DNA of 64,000 bases from contig NZ_FMXM01000005.1 of NCBI RefSeq assembly GCF_900103325.1, forward strand, positions 186,001-250,000, written 5' to 3'. A model generated the notes under the pieces. It searched no databases, was not told where the DNA came from, and worked only from the letters and a program-made list of their open reading frames with translations. Positions within the stretch are counted from its first letter, which is position 1. Every line of letters begins with the position of its first letter. The stretch is from Mesorhizobium qingshengii. GTDB lineage: Bacteria; Pseudomonadota; Alphaproteobacteria; Rhizobiales; Rhizobiaceae. A program made the translations under genes and the position numbers. Shown in pieces: positions 54,521 through 64,000 of this stretch.

Positions 54521-55030
54521 CTAGCCCAGATCCTTCGGCCGCAGACAATGCGTCAGCCGGGCGGAGGACAATCCGGACCAGTCACCCTCGAAAACGAAGC
54601 GCGCAAGGGCTCCCGTCGGGAATTTTTCGTCGAGCCTCTTGCGGGCCTTGGTCTCCGACATTGGTCCCGCAAGCTGTTTCGCCAGATCTTCCAGGCCCGG
54701 ATTGTGGCCGAGCACCAGCAAGCTGCCGCTCGACGGGGCGGCTTGACGAATCTGGTTCAGAATATCCGCTGCTGAAGCACCATAAAGCGCCCTGGCGAAT
54801 ACGACTTCGGGCAGCGCGGGCAATTCCACCGCCACCAGCCGCCAGCTCTCACGGGTTCGCAGCGCCGACGACACCAGCGCCAGGTCCGGCAACCAGTCGC
54901 GCGTCGCAAGCTCGTGCCCCATCAATTGGGCTGCCTTCAATCCGCGTTTGTCCAGGGGGCGGTCGAAATCATCGAGGTCGGGATCTTCCCAACTCGATTT
55001 GGCGTGGCGCAGAAGGAGTAATTGCTTCAT
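54521..55030 (-). CDS. SixA-like histidine phosphatase family protein
   Basis: The 169-residue protein starts MKQLLLLRHAKSSWED, the RHG/RHA catalytic motif with His9. LKAAQLMGHELATRDWLPDL, LVSSALRTRESW and VLGHNPGLEDLA (second catalytic His) follow. This is the phosphohistidine phosphatase branch of the histidine phosphatase superfamily, which dephosphorylates His-containing phosphotransfer or PTS proteins in the cytosol. The substrate here is unknown. It starts 9 bases after the upstream hypothetical gene. Confidence 0.9.
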   Translation of the reverse strand: MKQLLLLRHAKSSWEDPDLDDFDRPLDKRGLKAAQLMGHELATRDWLPDLALVSSALRTRESWRLVAVELPALPEVVFARALYGASAADILNQIRQAAPSSGSLLVLGHNPGLEDLAKQLAGPMSETKARKRLDEKFPTGALARFVFEGDWSGLSSARLTHCLRPKDLG

Positions 55031-55039
55031 CAGCTTTCT

Positions 55040-55372
55040 TCAGTCCCAGGGGATATCAGCCTGAAAGTCCCCGCCGTAGCCGCCATCATGCTTTTTACCC
55101 GTTTCGATATCGAATGCAGCCGCCAGCTTGCCGAAGACGAATAGGCCGACGCGCCGTTCACTCTTGTCCCATTTGACCGCGATATCCGCTTTGGTGATCA
55201 GCCAGGCTCCGGATCGAATGTGAAGCACGTCGATGATCGAATCCGGCTCTTTGCTGTCGGCGCGATATAGGTAGAAATACGCAGTGGCGTTTTGCGGGTC
55301 TCCCGCTCCATCATACTCGAAGACCCCTGCGATATCGCCTTTTGCGCGGATCGCGCTGCTGAAAACGTCCAT
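55040..55372 (-). CDS. Hypothetical protein, 110 residues
   Basis: The product (MDVFSSAIRAKGDIAGVFEY, TAYFYLYRADS, IIDVLHIRSGAWLITKADIA, DIETGKKHDGGYGGDFQADI) looks like a compact alpha/beta cytosolic protein without signal or TM segment. It resembles small immunity-like or DUF2251-type proteins, but I am not certain of a family. It lies between purN and the phosphatase gene on the same strand with gaps of only 6 and 9 bases, so it is probably part of the purMN transcript. Confidence 0.7.
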   Translation of the reverse strand: MDVFSSAIRAKGDIAGVFEYDGAGDPQNATAYFYLYRADSKEPDSIIDVLHIRSGAWLITKADIAVKWDKSERRVGLFVFGKLAAAFDIETGKKHDGGYGGDFQADIPWD

Positions 55373-55378
55373 GCCTTT

Positions 55379-56092
55379 TCAGGGCGTGATGCGCGCCAGC
55401 TGTTCGAGATCGATCTCCTCGCGCAGCGGGGTCGGCGTGATGATCATCGCCGTTGCGTTGTCGGCGTCGTCGGCGAAGCGGGCAAAGACGGTGCGTCCGC
55501 GTTCCATCCGCGCCCTGCCTTCGGCGACCAGCCCCAGCGCCAGCGGATAGAGCCGGTGCTCGGCTTTCAGCACGCGGGCAGCCAGTGCATCGGCATTGTC
55601 GCCGACCATCACCGGCACCGCCGCCTGCGCAATGATCGGGCCGTCATCCATCTCCGACGTGACGAAATGCACCGTGCAGCCATGAATTCGCATGCCGGCG
55701 GCAAGCGCGCGCGCATGGGTGTCGAGACCCTTGAATGCCGGCAGCAGGGCAGGGTGGATATTGATCATCCGGCCCTGCCATTTCTCGACGAAGCCTGTGG
55801 TGAGGATGCGCATATAGCCGGCCAGCGCCACGATTTCGGCATTGAACGCCGAAAGTGCTGCGTCGATCGCCGCATCGTGCGCCTGCTTGCTTGCATGGTC
55901 GGCGCGGGAAATGACCTGCGTGGCGATGCCGCGCGCCTTGGCGATGCCGAGGCCGGCGGCGTCCGCTCTGTCGGAAATGACGCCGACGATCTCGGCCGGG
56001 AAAGCCGGGTCGCTGGCCGCTGCTATCAGCGCGGTCATGTTGGAGCCGCGCCCGGAGATCAGAACAACGGTGCGTTTCCTCTGCGCGCTCAT
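55379..56092 (-). CDS. purN: Phosphoribosylglycinamide formyltransferase PurN
   Basis: PurN adds the formyl group from 10-formyl-tetrahydrofolate to GAR in purine synthesis. The 237-residue protein begins [19 protein letters not shown], with [20 protein letters not shown] and [20 protein letters not shown] (catalytic Asn/His) in the middle and [18 protein letters not shown] after it. The ATG at 56092 overlaps the purM stop by 4 bases. The C-terminal extension of about 35 residues past the usual end is common in alphaproteobacteria. Confidence 0.95.
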   Translation of the reverse strand: MSAQRKRTVVLISGRGSNMTALIAAASDPAFPAEIVGVISDRADAAGLGIAKARGIATQVISRADHASKQAHDAAIDAALSAFNAEIVALAGYMRILTTGFVEKWQGRMINIHPALLPAFKGLDTHARALAAGMRIHGCTVHFVTSEMDDGPIIAQAAVPVMVGDNADALAARVLKAEHRLYPLALGLVAEGRARMERGRTVFARFADDADNATAMIITPTPLREEIDLEQLARITP

Positions 56093-57183
56093 AGGCCGAT
56101 CGAGCCCCGATAGATGACACCGGCGTCGCGGCGCGGCACGATGCGGCCGATCGGCGTCACGGTCTCGCCGGCTTCCTGCAGCACGGCGGCGACCTGCGCC
56201 GCCTGGCCGGAAGCCACCGCCAAAATCATGCCGATGCCGCAATTGAAGGTGCGCATCATTTCTTCCGGCGCCACGCCGCCGGTCTTTGCCAGCCACGAGA
56301 ACACCGCAGGGACGTCGATCGCCTCGAGGTCGAGTTCCGCCGAAAAGTCCTTGGGCAGCACGCGCGGAATGTTTTCCGGGAATCCGCCGCCGGTGATGTG
56401 GGCCAGCGCCTTGATGCCATGCGTGTTGCGGATAGCCTTGAGGATCGACTTGACGTAGATGCGGGTCGGTTCGAGCAGCGCCTCGGCAAGCGTCGCCTCG
56501 TCGTTGAACGGTGCCAGGTCGCTCCAGGCGAGACCGCTGACGGCGACGATCCGGCGCACCAGCGAAAATCCATTCGAATGCAGGCCCGAGGAGGCCAACC
56601 CCAACAGCACGTCGCCTTCGACGATATCGTCGGTCGGCAGCAACTGGCCGCGTTCGGCCGCGCCCACGGCAAAGCCGGCAAGGTCGTAGTCGTTGCCGTG
56701 ATACATGCCCGGCATTTCCGCCGTTTCGCCGCCGATCAGCGCGCAACCGGCCTGGCGGCAGCCCTCGGCGATGCCGCCGACGATCGCCGCGCCCTGCTCG
56801 GGATCGAGCTTGCCGGTGGCGAAATAGTCGAGGAAGAATAGCGGTTCCGCGCCCTGGACGACGATGTCGTTGACGCACATGGCGACGAGATCGATACCGA
56901 TCGTGTCATGTTTTCCCGCATCGATGGCGATCTTCAGCTTGGTGCCGACGCCGTCATTGGCCGCAACCAGCACCGGATCGGTAAAGCCCGCCGCCTTGAG
57001 GTCGAACAGGCCGCCGAAACCACCGATCTCGCCATCGGCGCCTGGCCGGCGCGTCGCGCGCACCAGCGGCTTGATCTTCTCGACCATCAGATTGCCAGCG
57101 TCGATATCGACGCCAGCCTCGGCATAGGTGAGCCCGTTCTTGCGCTTGCCTGTTTTTTGCTGGCTCGTGTCGCGCTTGCTCAT
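56089..57183 (-). CDS. purM: Phosphoribosylformylglycinamidine cyclo-ligase PurM (AIR synthase)
   Basis: PurM closes the imidazole ring to form AIR. The 364-residue protein starts [20 protein letters not shown] and has [74 protein letters not shown] and [14 protein letters not shown], all family landmarks. The frame is open to 57273; ATG 57183 gives the usual start. It precedes purN with overlapping ATGA. Its promoter region is shared with the divergent CDP-alcohol transferase gene. Confidence 0.96.
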   Translation of the reverse strand: MSKRDTSQQKTGKRKNGLTYAEAGVDIDAGNLMVEKIKPLVRATRRPGADGEIGGFGGLFDLKAAGFTDPVLVAANDGVGTKLKIAIDAGKHDTIGIDLVAMCVNDIVVQGAEPLFFLDYFATGKLDPEQGAAIVGGIAEGCRQAGCALIGGETAEMPGMYHGNDYDLAGFAVGAAERGQLLPTDDIVEGDVLLGLASSGLHSNGFSLVRRIVAVSGLAWSDLAPFNDEATLAEALLEPTRIYVKSILKAIRNTHGIKALAHITGGGFPENIPRVLPKDFSAELDLEAIDVPAVFSWLAKTGGVAPEEMMRTFNCGIGMILAVASGQAAQVAAVLQEAGETVTPIGRIVPRRDAGVIYRGSIGL

Positions 57184-57320
57184 CGCAATTTTCCTGCTCG
57201 TTTGCGGGCTCTTCGCATGAACGGTTTCAGTCCGCAAGGATAACGGCGGCCGAGGTGCGTTTCGATGTGACAAAACCGTGGACAGGAGTCTGTCCCTTGC
57301 ACCCGCCCTGCGTCTCCATC

Positions 57321-57882
<562 letters not shown>

Positions 57883-57911
<29 letters not shown>

Positions 57912-59073
57912 GACAGAAGCAGCAGCGATAGAGGCTGAGGCTGCCGACCTTGCCGCATCCGCTGCCTTCCGTCGCCAGATCTTCTTCTGGCTGGCCGGCG
58001 CCGCCACCCTGGCACTTTTCCTCTATATATTCAGCGCCATCCTGTTGCCCTTCGTCGCCGGCATGGTGCTTGCCTATTTCCTTGATCCCGTCGCCGACCG
58101 GCTGCAGCGGCTCGGCCTGTCCCGCTTCATGGCGACGGTGGTCATCCTCATCACTTTTCTCATCGTGCTGGTGCTGGCCTTCGTCATCCTCATTCCGGTT
58201 CTGGCCACGCAGATGGCGGATTTCGTCGGCAAATTGCCGGAGTACCTGACCCGGCTGCAGACCCTGATCACGTCGTTTGATCCGAAATGGCTGGAACAGA
58301 AATTCGGCGTCAACGCCAATGGCCTGCGCGACGGGCTGAACTCGCTGCTGACCTCCGGCTTCGGCCTGCTCACCACGGTCTTCACCTCGATTTGGAGTTC
58401 CGGCGTGGCGCTGGTCTCTGTGGTCAGCCTGTTCGTGGTGACACCGGTTGTCGCCTTCTACATGCTGCTCGACTGGGATCGCATGGTGGCGGTCATCGAC
58501 AGCTGGGTGCCGCGCGACAATGTCGTGATGGTGCGCGCCATCGCCAAGGACATCAACAGCGCAACGGCGGGCTTCGTGCGCGGCCAGGGCACGCTGTGCC
58601 TGGTGCTGGGCGCCATGTATGCCACCGGCCTGACGCTGACCGGGCTGAATTTCGCCATCCTCATTGGCCTGTTCGCCGGGCTGATCTCCTTCATTCCCTA
58701 TGTCGGCTCGCTGACCGGACTAGTGCTGGCCATCGGCGTTGCCTTCGTTCAGTTCTGGCCGGACTGGACCATGATCGTCGCCGTCGCAGTGGTCTTCGTC
58801 ATCGGCCAGTTCATCGAAGGCAATATCCTGCAGCCGCGGCTGGTCGGCAAAAGCGTTGGCCTGCACCCGGTATGGCTCATGTTTTCGTTGTTTGCCTTCG
58901 GCGCGCTGTTCGGTTTCGTCGGCTTGTTGATCGCGGTACCGGCTTCCGCTGCGGTTGCCGTGCTGGTGCGGTTTGCCATAGCCCGCTATCTCGAATCTCC
59001 CCTCTACAAGGGACACGGCGAAGCATCTGTGCCGCAGCTCCCGGCCGGTCGTCGCAAGGCCATCAAGCCATGA
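57883..59073 (+). CDS. AI-2E family transporter (PerM/TqsA-like permease)
   Basis: The 396-residue protein has about eight TM segments: two near 40-85, one near 90-115, a soluble stretch at 125-165, and the rest between 170 and 365. IGLFAGLISFIPYVGSLTGL and GNILQPRLVGKSVGLHPVWL are the family hallmarks. Members export autoinducer-2 or move ions; the role is unproven here. The gene overlaps the end of the CDP-alcohol transferase gene by 29 bases, so they are coupled. hdaA follows 44 bases on. Confidence 0.9.
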
Positions 59074-59117
59074 TCCGGCTGGTGACCAGATGCCTCGCCG
59101 GCCCCGGCTGAGCCCGC

Positions 59118-59822
59118 ATGAGCGACCAGAAAACCGACCCGCCCCGCCAGTTGCCGCTCGATCTCGGCCACGGCACCGGCTATTCGCGCGAAGACCTCGT
59201 CGTCTCCGGCACCAACGGCCAGGCGGTGGCGCTGGTCGACCGCTGGCCAGACTGGCCCTCGCCGGTGGTGGTGCTGGCCGGTCCGGCCGGCTCCGGCAAG
59301 ACGCATCTGGCCTCGATCTGGCGTGTGCGCGCCAACGCGGTGGCGGTCGACGCCAGGCGCATTGGCGACGGCATCGCCAATCTCGGCACTCGACCGGCGC
59401 TGATCGACGATGTCGATGCCGGGATGGTCGATGAACAAGGCCTGTTCCATCTGATCAATGCCGTGCGCAGTGCGGGCTCGACGCTGCTGTTGACGGCGCG
59501 GCGTTTTCCCTCGGCCTGGGGTGTTTCGCTGCCCGACCTGGCCTCGCGGCTCAAGGCGGCGGCGACAGTCGAGATTCATGAACCCGACGATCTCCTGCTC
59601 GCCGGCGTCATCACCAAGCTGTTCGCCGACCGTCAGATCGAGGTCGAACCGCATGTCGTGCAGTATCTGGTGCGGCGCATCGAACGCTCGCTGGCGACAG
59701 CCATGCGCGTGGTCGAGCGGCTCGACCGCACCGCGCTCGAGCGCAAGACGCCAATCACCAGGGCGCTCGCCGCCGAGACCGTCAGCGCCATGGATGAGGG
59801 GCAGGGCGAGTTCGAAATCTAG
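59118..59822 (+). CDS. hdaA: DnaA regulatory inactivator HdaA
   Basis: HdaA, with the DNA sliding clamp, stimulates DnaA-bound ATP hydrolysis to prevent re-initiation of replication. The 234-residue protein starts MSDQKTDPPRQLPLDLGHGT; QLPLDL matches the clamp-binding consensus. A single AAA+ domain follows with Walker A AGPAGSGKTHLA, a Walker B-like region ALIDDVDAG, sensor I near LLTARRFPSAW, and a C-terminal helical lid (SLATAMRVVERLDRTALERK). It has no DnaA DNA-binding domain. Confidence 0.92.
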   Translation: MSDQKTDPPRQLPLDLGHGTGYSREDLVVSGTNGQAVALVDRWPDWPSPVVVLAGPAGSGKTHLASIWRVRANAVAVDARRIGDGIANLGTRPALIDDVDAGMVDEQGLFHLINAVRSAGSTLLLTARRFPSAWGVSLPDLASRLKAAATVEIHEPDDLLLAGVITKLFADRQIEVEPHVVQYLVRRIERSLATAMRVVERLDRTALERKTPITRALAAETVSAMDEGQGEFEI

Positions 59823-60218
59823 AAGGCCTTGATATCTTGATATCAGGTGATGCCGGCCTGCAAACGGTGGTTTCCCGCCTCTGTCCCATTTCGGGAAACA
59901 GCAGCTGGCATCAGTCTTGCTGGTATAGCCTCGCCGGCTGACCCCGGTCCTGATTGCGTTTCAAATCAGGTTGTAGGCTCGCCGGGAGTGAGGCGGTTGG
60001 GGTTCTCGCCCGGCGAGCTTGCCTTCAAATGCATGCAGCGATCGCCGGCCCCACTGGCATTTTGGACGCCAGCATCTCATCGCCGTTGAGGTGGCGAAGG
60101 AACATGCCTGCCACCTACTCCCCATGTGCTCGATATCAGCAACGATTTCTCGAAGATTGACATCAAAAGCGCCCTCTGGCGCTGCGCCAGTGGCTATCGG
60201 ACATTGCATTTCGGGGGA
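59823..60218. other. Intergenic region between hdaA and tRNA-Pro
   Basis: The 396-base gap has no supported gene. It contains GATATC-2-GATATC (59831-59844) and a perfect 10-bp inverted repeat GCTCGCCGGG/CCCGGCGAGC spanning 59977-60018 with a 22-base loop. The function of either is unknown. Confidence 0.45.
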
Positions 60219-60295
<77 letters not shown>

Positions 60296-60419
60296 AACGA
60301 TCTGTTGCCTATTCATTTCAGTGTTGCATGGCAAGTGCAAAAACCTTGCCGCCGTGCGCATTGCGCAGTAATGACGGGCAAAGGGTGGCGATGCTGCCTT
60401 GCACAGCAATGAGGTGGCC

Positions 60420-60725
60420 ATGTCCGCGCGCATTTTCAGCCCAGCCAAAACCGCGATGCAGTCCGGCAAGGCCAAGACCGGCCACTGGGTGCTGGAATTC
60501 GACCCCGAGACGCGCAAGAAGATCGACCCTCTGATGGGCTACACCACGTCGGGAGACATGAGAAGTCAGATCAGGCTCGCTTTCGACACCAGGGAAGAGG
60601 CCGTGGCTTACGCCGAAAAGGAAGGGCTTGCCTACCGCGTCGAGGAGCCGAAAGAGGCCAAGCGCCGGCAGATTTCCTACGCGGAGAATTTCCGCTATGA
60701 CCGCAGGACGCCCTGGACGCATTGA
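60420..60725 (+). CDS. NADH dehydrogenase (complex I) NDUFS4-like subunit
   Basis: A 101-residue accessory subunit of respiratory complex I typical of alphaproteobacteria and mitochondria. MSARIFSPAKTAMQSGKAKT, then HWVLEFDPETRKKIDPLMGY, TTSGDMRSQIRLAFDTREEA and SYAENFRYDRRTPWTH are strongly NDUFS4/ETC_C1-like. The ATG at 60420 is chosen; seven residues more are possible from 60399. It lies at the peripheral arm on the cytoplasmic side. It stands alone between two tRNA genes. Confidence 0.92.
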   Translation: MSARIFSPAKTAMQSGKAKTGHWVLEFDPETRKKIDPLMGYTTSGDMRSQIRLAFDTREEAVAYAEKEGLAYRVEEPKEAKRRQISYAENFRYDRRTPWTH

Positions 60726-60778
60726 ACGGCGGCCAGCGCCCCGCGCCAAGTATCCAGCCGGCCCAGCGGCCGGCCAGC

Positions 60779-60855
60779 GGTCCCGTAGCTCAGCTGGATA
60801 GAGCACCGGCCTTCTAAGCCGATGGTCACAGGTTCGAATCCTGTCGGGATCGCCA
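60779..60855 (+). tRNA. tRNA-Arg (anticodon UCU)
   Basis: A 77-base cloverleaf: acceptor GGTCCCG pairs with CGGGATC, D-loop AGCTGGATAGAGC, anticodon stem CGGCC/.. with loop CTTCTAA (anticodon TCT), T-loop GTTCGAATC, and encoded CCA. It reads rare AGA codons (and AGG by wobble). Confidence 0.95.
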
Positions 60856-61143
60856 ATAATTTCAATAATTTAGTCGTGTTGGGAGCGGAATTCCAACCCG
60901 GCCGTGCCGAAACTCCAGCTCTCAACTCTTTCGCTCTCACGGATGCGCTTGCGCCGACGCGGCGTATGATGAGCGTCAGGGCGGCGGGCCACGCCGCTGA
61001 CTGGCACATGCCCTCGTATTATTTCGTGACACCGCCTGTTCGGAACCTTCCCGCGTAAGACGCGTTTCGGCGCCTGTATTCGCAAAGCCTCATACAAAAG
61101 GCGGATAGGTGGGAGGCAAACGCGGGTGGGGAGGAGTGTTGCC
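60856..61143. other. Intergenic region downstream of tRNA-Arg
   Basis: About 288 bases with no supported gene. No integrase or duplicated tRNA 3' end was seen, so there is no sign of an integrated element at this tRNA. Confidence 0.4.
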
Positions 61144-61365
61144 ATGTCGAAACGAGAAATAGGAATGTCCCCGGCCCTGGATCAGCGCGTCGCCGACCTC
61201 AAGGCCAGGATTCATGATGCCCGGATTACAGCATACGAAATGAAGACCTTTCAGAAAGTGGCTTCCATCATGGGGCGCGGAGAAGGCTCGCTATCTCTTG
61301 ATGCCGACGACCTGATCGCAGCATCTTTTGTCGTCGACGCGCTAGGTGAACCAACGCTCAACTGA
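61144..61365 (+). CDS. Small hypothetical protein, 73 residues
   Basis: The product MSKREIGMSPALDQRVADLK, then ARIHDARITAYEMKTFQKVA and SLSLDADDLIAASFVVDALG is a soluble, mainly helical protein without signal or TM segment. A strong GGGGAGGAG ribosome site lies before ATG 61144. I do not recognise a family. It is flanked by non-coding gaps and appears monocistronic. Confidence 0.65.
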   Translation: MSKREIGMSPALDQRVADLKARIHDARITAYEMKTFQKVASIMGRGEGSLSLDADDLIAASFVVDALGEPTLN

Positions 61366-61642
61366 CGGCGGGCGCTCCGGCGTCGAGCTCTGCCTGTCCT
61401 TGCTCAGCCAACAGCTTGGTCCGAGCCTTCAAACCGGAAATCCGGGCGGTCGCCTTTTCGGCGGCCGTCCTTTGGCGTGGGGATGCTTCGAAGGGCGCGG
61501 GAATGATCTTGCCGCAAAGCCGGTGACCTTCGGGGACGCCTGTCATCCGCGCCGTGACTGCTGAAATCGAATTGGAAGCAAAGTCTTATCACTTTGTTTG
61601 CGTTGGCACGTCATAGTAGAGGCGGCTAACGGAGTGAACGGG

Positions 61643-62431
61643 ATGAAGCTTGATCTGTCGTCGACGAGTTGGGGCAGGGTGATCGCTGTCACTGCCGCCG
61701 GTACGGCATTCTTCATTGCCGTGGCGTTTTTCGTCGATTCCTTCAACTTCCCCTATCTCTCGCCCGAGGCCGTGTGGCGCGCGCAGATGACCGACCTGCT
61801 GCTTCCCCTGGGACTGGGCGGGTCGTTTCTGTTTTTCCTCATGTGGAAGATCCGCCAGTTGGCCATAGCGCAGCGCGACCTCAGCGTCATTGCCGCGACG
61901 GACAGCCTGACGGCGGTGTTGAACCGTGGCGCCTTTTCGATGTTGGTAGAGGCCTATCTCGAGCAGACCCGCAAGCAGGAGCAGACCCACTCAGGCGCGC
62001 TGTTGATCATCGACGCCGATCATTTCAAGTCGATCAACGACCGCCTTGGCCATGATTGCGGCGACCAGGCGCTCAAGCTGATAGCGCAGGCGATCAAAGG
62101 ACAGCTGCGCGGCGGCGATATCGTCGGCCGTATCGGCGGCGAGGAATTCGGCGTGTTTCTTCCCGGAGTGGATCCCTCGCAATCCTGGGTGGTTGCCGAA
62201 AGCATCCGCCGACGCATTCGTGAGATGGACTTTTCTCCCGGCGGGCGTCCATGCCCACTGTCCGTCAGCATCGGCGGCACAAGCTTCAGTGGGCCGACCA
62301 CCTACGAAGCGATCTTCTCGGCAGCTGACAGACGGCTCTACGCGGCCAAGTCCAATGGACGGGATCAGGTCAGTTTCGATCCGGTCAACCCCTTGCAGCC
62401 GCCACCGCCGAGCGCCGCTACCGTGCATTGA
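61643..62431 (+). CDS. Membrane-bound diguanylate cyclase (GGDEF domain)
   Basis: The enzyme makes cyclic di-GMP from two GTP. The 262-residue protein has two TM segments (about 10-30 and 46-66), a short linker, and a GGDEF domain with active site GGEEF at 165-169 and DADHFKSINDRLGHDCGDQAL upstream. The inhibitory RxxD site is present (Arg156-Asp159, five residues before GGEEF), so product feedback is expected. The Pro-rich C-terminus ends LQPPPPSAATVH. The start is ATG 61643; no sensory domain beyond the membrane segments is seen. Confidence 0.93.
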   Translation: MKLDLSSTSWGRVIAVTAAGTAFFIAVAFFVDSFNFPYLSPEAVWRAQMTDLLLPLGLGGSFLFFLMWKIRQLAIAQRDLSVIAATDSLTAVLNRGAFSMLVEAYLEQTRKQEQTHSGALLIIDADHFKSINDRLGHDCGDQALKLIAQAIKGQLRGGDIVGRIGGEEFGVFLPGVDPSQSWVVAESIRRRIREMDFSPGGRPCPLSVSIGGTSFSGPTTYEAIFSAADRRLYAAKSNGRDQVSFDPVNPLQPPPPSAATVH

Positions 62432-62654
62432 CCCACGCTCTCCCAGAGGGCGGAAGCTGACGCGGACAGCTTCCTTGACGGTCCCTTATCGGTGTGCTTC
62501 CTCCGGGGAGATGATGTATGGGGCATCGCTAGAGACGTTCCTGCTTTCCTGAGCTGCTTGAGTGCCCGGGCCGCCGGTACAGCCACGGCCTCTTTGGATG
62601 CCGGCGGACGAATGGCGAGACGGGCCCGGGTAAGGCCAGGTAAGCACAGCGATC

Positions 62655-63617
62655 ATGATCCATCTGTTCAACGGCTTTCAGAACCCCTTTGGCGGCAGTG
62701 AACTCGAAGCCCTGGAATTGTATCGGCTGTTGAGCGCCGATTCGCAGGTGCGTCTGTGGACAACCTCCTCCAGGGTGTCCGATGAGCTGACGCGACATTT
62801 TCCGATTCGCCGCATTTCGCCGCCAACGCGGAATGTGCCGGACGGCGGCACCTATGTGTTCCTCGGCGCGCATTGGCGCAACAAGGTGTGGCCTTACCTG
62901 ATCCCGCGGCCGCGCCGGCTGATCTACGTCTTCAACACCTTTCACCCGAAAGTCATCGCGTTGACGACGCGCATGCCACGCATGCTGGGCTGGCCCGACG
63001 CCGAACTGGTGCTGATTTCCGACTTTCAACGGCGCATGCTGCGGGTCGACGGCGTCGTGCATCCGTCGCCGATCGATATCGACCGCTTTACACCGCGGCT
63101 GACCCGCCCGATTGGTCCGTTCACGGTGGGGCGGTTGAGCCGCGATACGCCAGACAAGCATCATGCCGACGACGTGGCGCTCTACGAGGCATTGCTGGCG
63201 GATGGCGTTGCGGTGCGAATTCAGGGCGGGATGCCTCTCAAGGACAGGCTTTCGCCGCATCCGCAACTCGAACTCCTGGCGCAGGGCCAATCCGCGGCCG
63301 AACAGTTCCTTCCGACGCTCGACGTGTTCTACTATCGCACCGGCTCGCATGTGGAGACATTCGGCCGCGTGGTGTTCGAGGCAATGGCCTGCGGTTTGCC
63401 CGTGGTCTGCCATTCGCATGGCGGCTACGCCGATCATATCAGGCATGGCGAAAATGGTTTCCTGTTCGAAACGACCCAGGAGGCGGCGCTGATCCTGGCC
63501 GAACTCAAAGCCGATCCGGCGTTGCGCGCAACAGTGGGCCACAAGGCACGGCAGACCGTCGAGCAGCTGTTTTCGTCGCAGGCGCTGCGGCAGCGACTGG
63601 ATTTCTATCTGCGTTAG
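62655..63617 (+). CDS. Glycosyltransferase, GT-B fold (GT4-like)
   Basis: The 320-residue protein begins MIHLFNGFQNPFGGSELEAL, with the N-terminal GGSE loop of GT-B enzymes. The C-terminal domain has VGRLSRDTPDKHHADDVALY and the EX7E-like region ETFGRVVFEAMACGLPVVCH, then GGYADHIRHGENGFLF. It transfers a sugar from a nucleotide donor to an unknown acceptor, perhaps a surface polysaccharide. There is no TM segment. The neighbours give no biosynthetic cluster. An upstream 220-base gap separates it from the cyclase. Confidence 0.88.
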   Translation: MIHLFNGFQNPFGGSELEALELYRLLSADSQVRLWTTSSRVSDELTRHFPIRRISPPTRNVPDGGTYVFLGAHWRNKVWPYLIPRPRRLIYVFNTFHPKVIALTTRMPRMLGWPDAELVLISDFQRRMLRVDGVVHPSPIDIDRFTPRLTRPIGPFTVGRLSRDTPDKHHADDVALYEALLADGVAVRIQGGMPLKDRLSPHPQLELLAQGQSAAEQFLPTLDVFYYRTGSHVETFGRVVFEAMACGLPVVCHSHGGYADHIRHGENGFLFETTQEAALILAELKADPALRATVGHKARQTVEQLFSSQALRQRLDFYLR

Positions 63618-63771
63618 CGGCTCCTCGCCGTCCTCCCTCTCCTGGCCGCGCGACATTGTATCCGGCCCGTTTGGCATCGATCTCGACATCGCGCTAAAGG
63701 TGGGCAAGCAGGTGTGAATCGCCGGGCGGATGGCATCGGCGCGCCAACAGATTGAGTGGGACTTTCTACCG

Positions 63772-64000
63772 ATGACACCAATGGGCGCCGCGGCACTGCT
63801 GATCCTTGTCCTGACCTATGCCGGTGTCGCAATTGGCCGCATACCTGGCCTGCGCCTGGACAGGGCGGGGATCGCGCTGCTCGGTGGGGCCGCGATGATC
63901 GCTATCGGCGCGCTCAGCATGGAGGATGCCTACCGCTCGATCAATTTCGACACCATTACGCTGTTGCTCGGCATGATGATCGTGGTGGCGCACCTGAAGG
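63772..64000 (+). CDS. Partial membrane protein, anion/arsenite permease-like N-terminus
   Basis: From ATG 63772 the frame stays open to the window end, giving 76 residues: a first TM (MGAAALLILVLTYAGVAIGR), RIPGLRLDRAGIALLGGAAM and then SINFDTITLLLGMMIVVAHL. RxDRAGIALLGGAxM followed by the I(N/D)FDTxxLLxGMMI pattern is characteristic of the ArsB/NhaD/SLC13-type ion transporter superfamily. The substrate cannot be inferred from this fragment. The rest of the gene is outside the window. Confidence 0.75.
   Translation, partial: MTPMGAAALLILVLTYAGVAIGRIPGLRLDRAGIALLGGAAMIAIGALSMEDAYRSINFDTITLLLGMMIVVAHLK

Noticed and set aside
55379..56878. 499-residue frame extending purN upstream
   Set aside because: The upstream part is an out-of-frame reading of purM. 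The PurN start at 56092 is clear.
60779..61143. tRNA-Arg as an attachment site for an integrated element
   Set aside because: No integrase follows, no second copy of the tRNA 3' end was seen, and base composition does not change.

Overview
The window is high-GC chromosomal DNA from an alphaproteobacterium of the order Hyphomicrobiales, most likely a Mesorhizobium. Supporting signs are the order fabD-fabG-acpP-fabF-mltG-yicC-gmk, the convergent lptF-lptG-lptD-surA-pdxA-rsmA block, a MucR/Ros regulator, an HdaA-type DnaA regulator, an NDUFS4-like complex I subunit and an Omp25/31-type porin. The strongest genus-level sign is a tandem trio of small exported proteins that look like DUF680, a family I know as essentially restricted to Mesorhizobium. 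Nearly all of the window is core chromosome. I see no transposase, integrase, phage gene or CRISPR array.

Layout. 1-6.9 kb (+): fatty acid synthesis (fabD, fabG, acpP, fabF), septal-type murein transglycosylase mltG, RNase-like yicC and gmk. 6.95-14.6 kb (-): LPS export genes lptF, lptG and lptD, a SurA-like chaperone, pdxA and rsmA, in one tightly packed transcription unit. 14.9-18.5 kb (+): pepA, holC, a two-TM protein and rlmJ. 18.8-22.5 kb: an exported protein, a small winged-helix regulator coupled to a 37-residue ORF, a histone-H1-like Lys/Ala repeat protein, a GST and an outer-membrane beta-barrel. 22.9-27.3 kb (+): a PTR1/FolM-like reductase, uvrC, pgsA, moaD and moaE. 27.4-31.7 kb: a YbaY-META fusion, ndk, DUF2934, a GST, DinB and LysR. 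31.8-33.8 kb (+): an HxD...H...R dioxygenase-like enzyme, a DMT transporter and a 67-residue protein. 33.9-38.8 kb (+): MucR, an ABC-F ATPase, a zinc-ribbon ORF and a molybdopterin oxidoreductase.

38.8-44.2 kb is the most distinctive metabolic locus. An Lrp-type regulator and a flavin monooxygenase lie on the minus strand, divergent from diaminopropionate ammonia-lyase, an N-carbamoyl-amino-acid amidohydrolase and an M20 aminoacylase. I read this as catabolism of an N-substituted 2,3-diaminopropionate. Albizziine or ODAP, both from legumes, are attractive but unproven substrates. 44.5-48.0 kb (+): two small ORFs, a UvrD-type helicase and dapB. 48.1-51.0 kb (+): a NitT/TauT-type ABC importer. 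51-52.9 kb (-): a two-component system whose histidine kinase is split by a frameshift. 53.5-54.5 kb: the DUF680-like trio.

54.5-59.8 kb: a SixA-like phosphatase, purN and purM on minus; a CDP-alcohol phosphatidyltransferase, an AI-2E-family permease and hdaA on plus. 60-64 kb: tRNA-Pro(UGG), the NDUFS4-like subunit, tRNA-Arg(UCU), a small protein, a diguanylate cyclase, a glycosyltransferase and the start of an ion-transporter-like membrane protein cut by the window end. Intergenic gaps carry several rhizobial-style palindromic repeats, one of which supplies the start codon of the DMT transporter gene. All functional calls come from reading the sequence; no database search was run.
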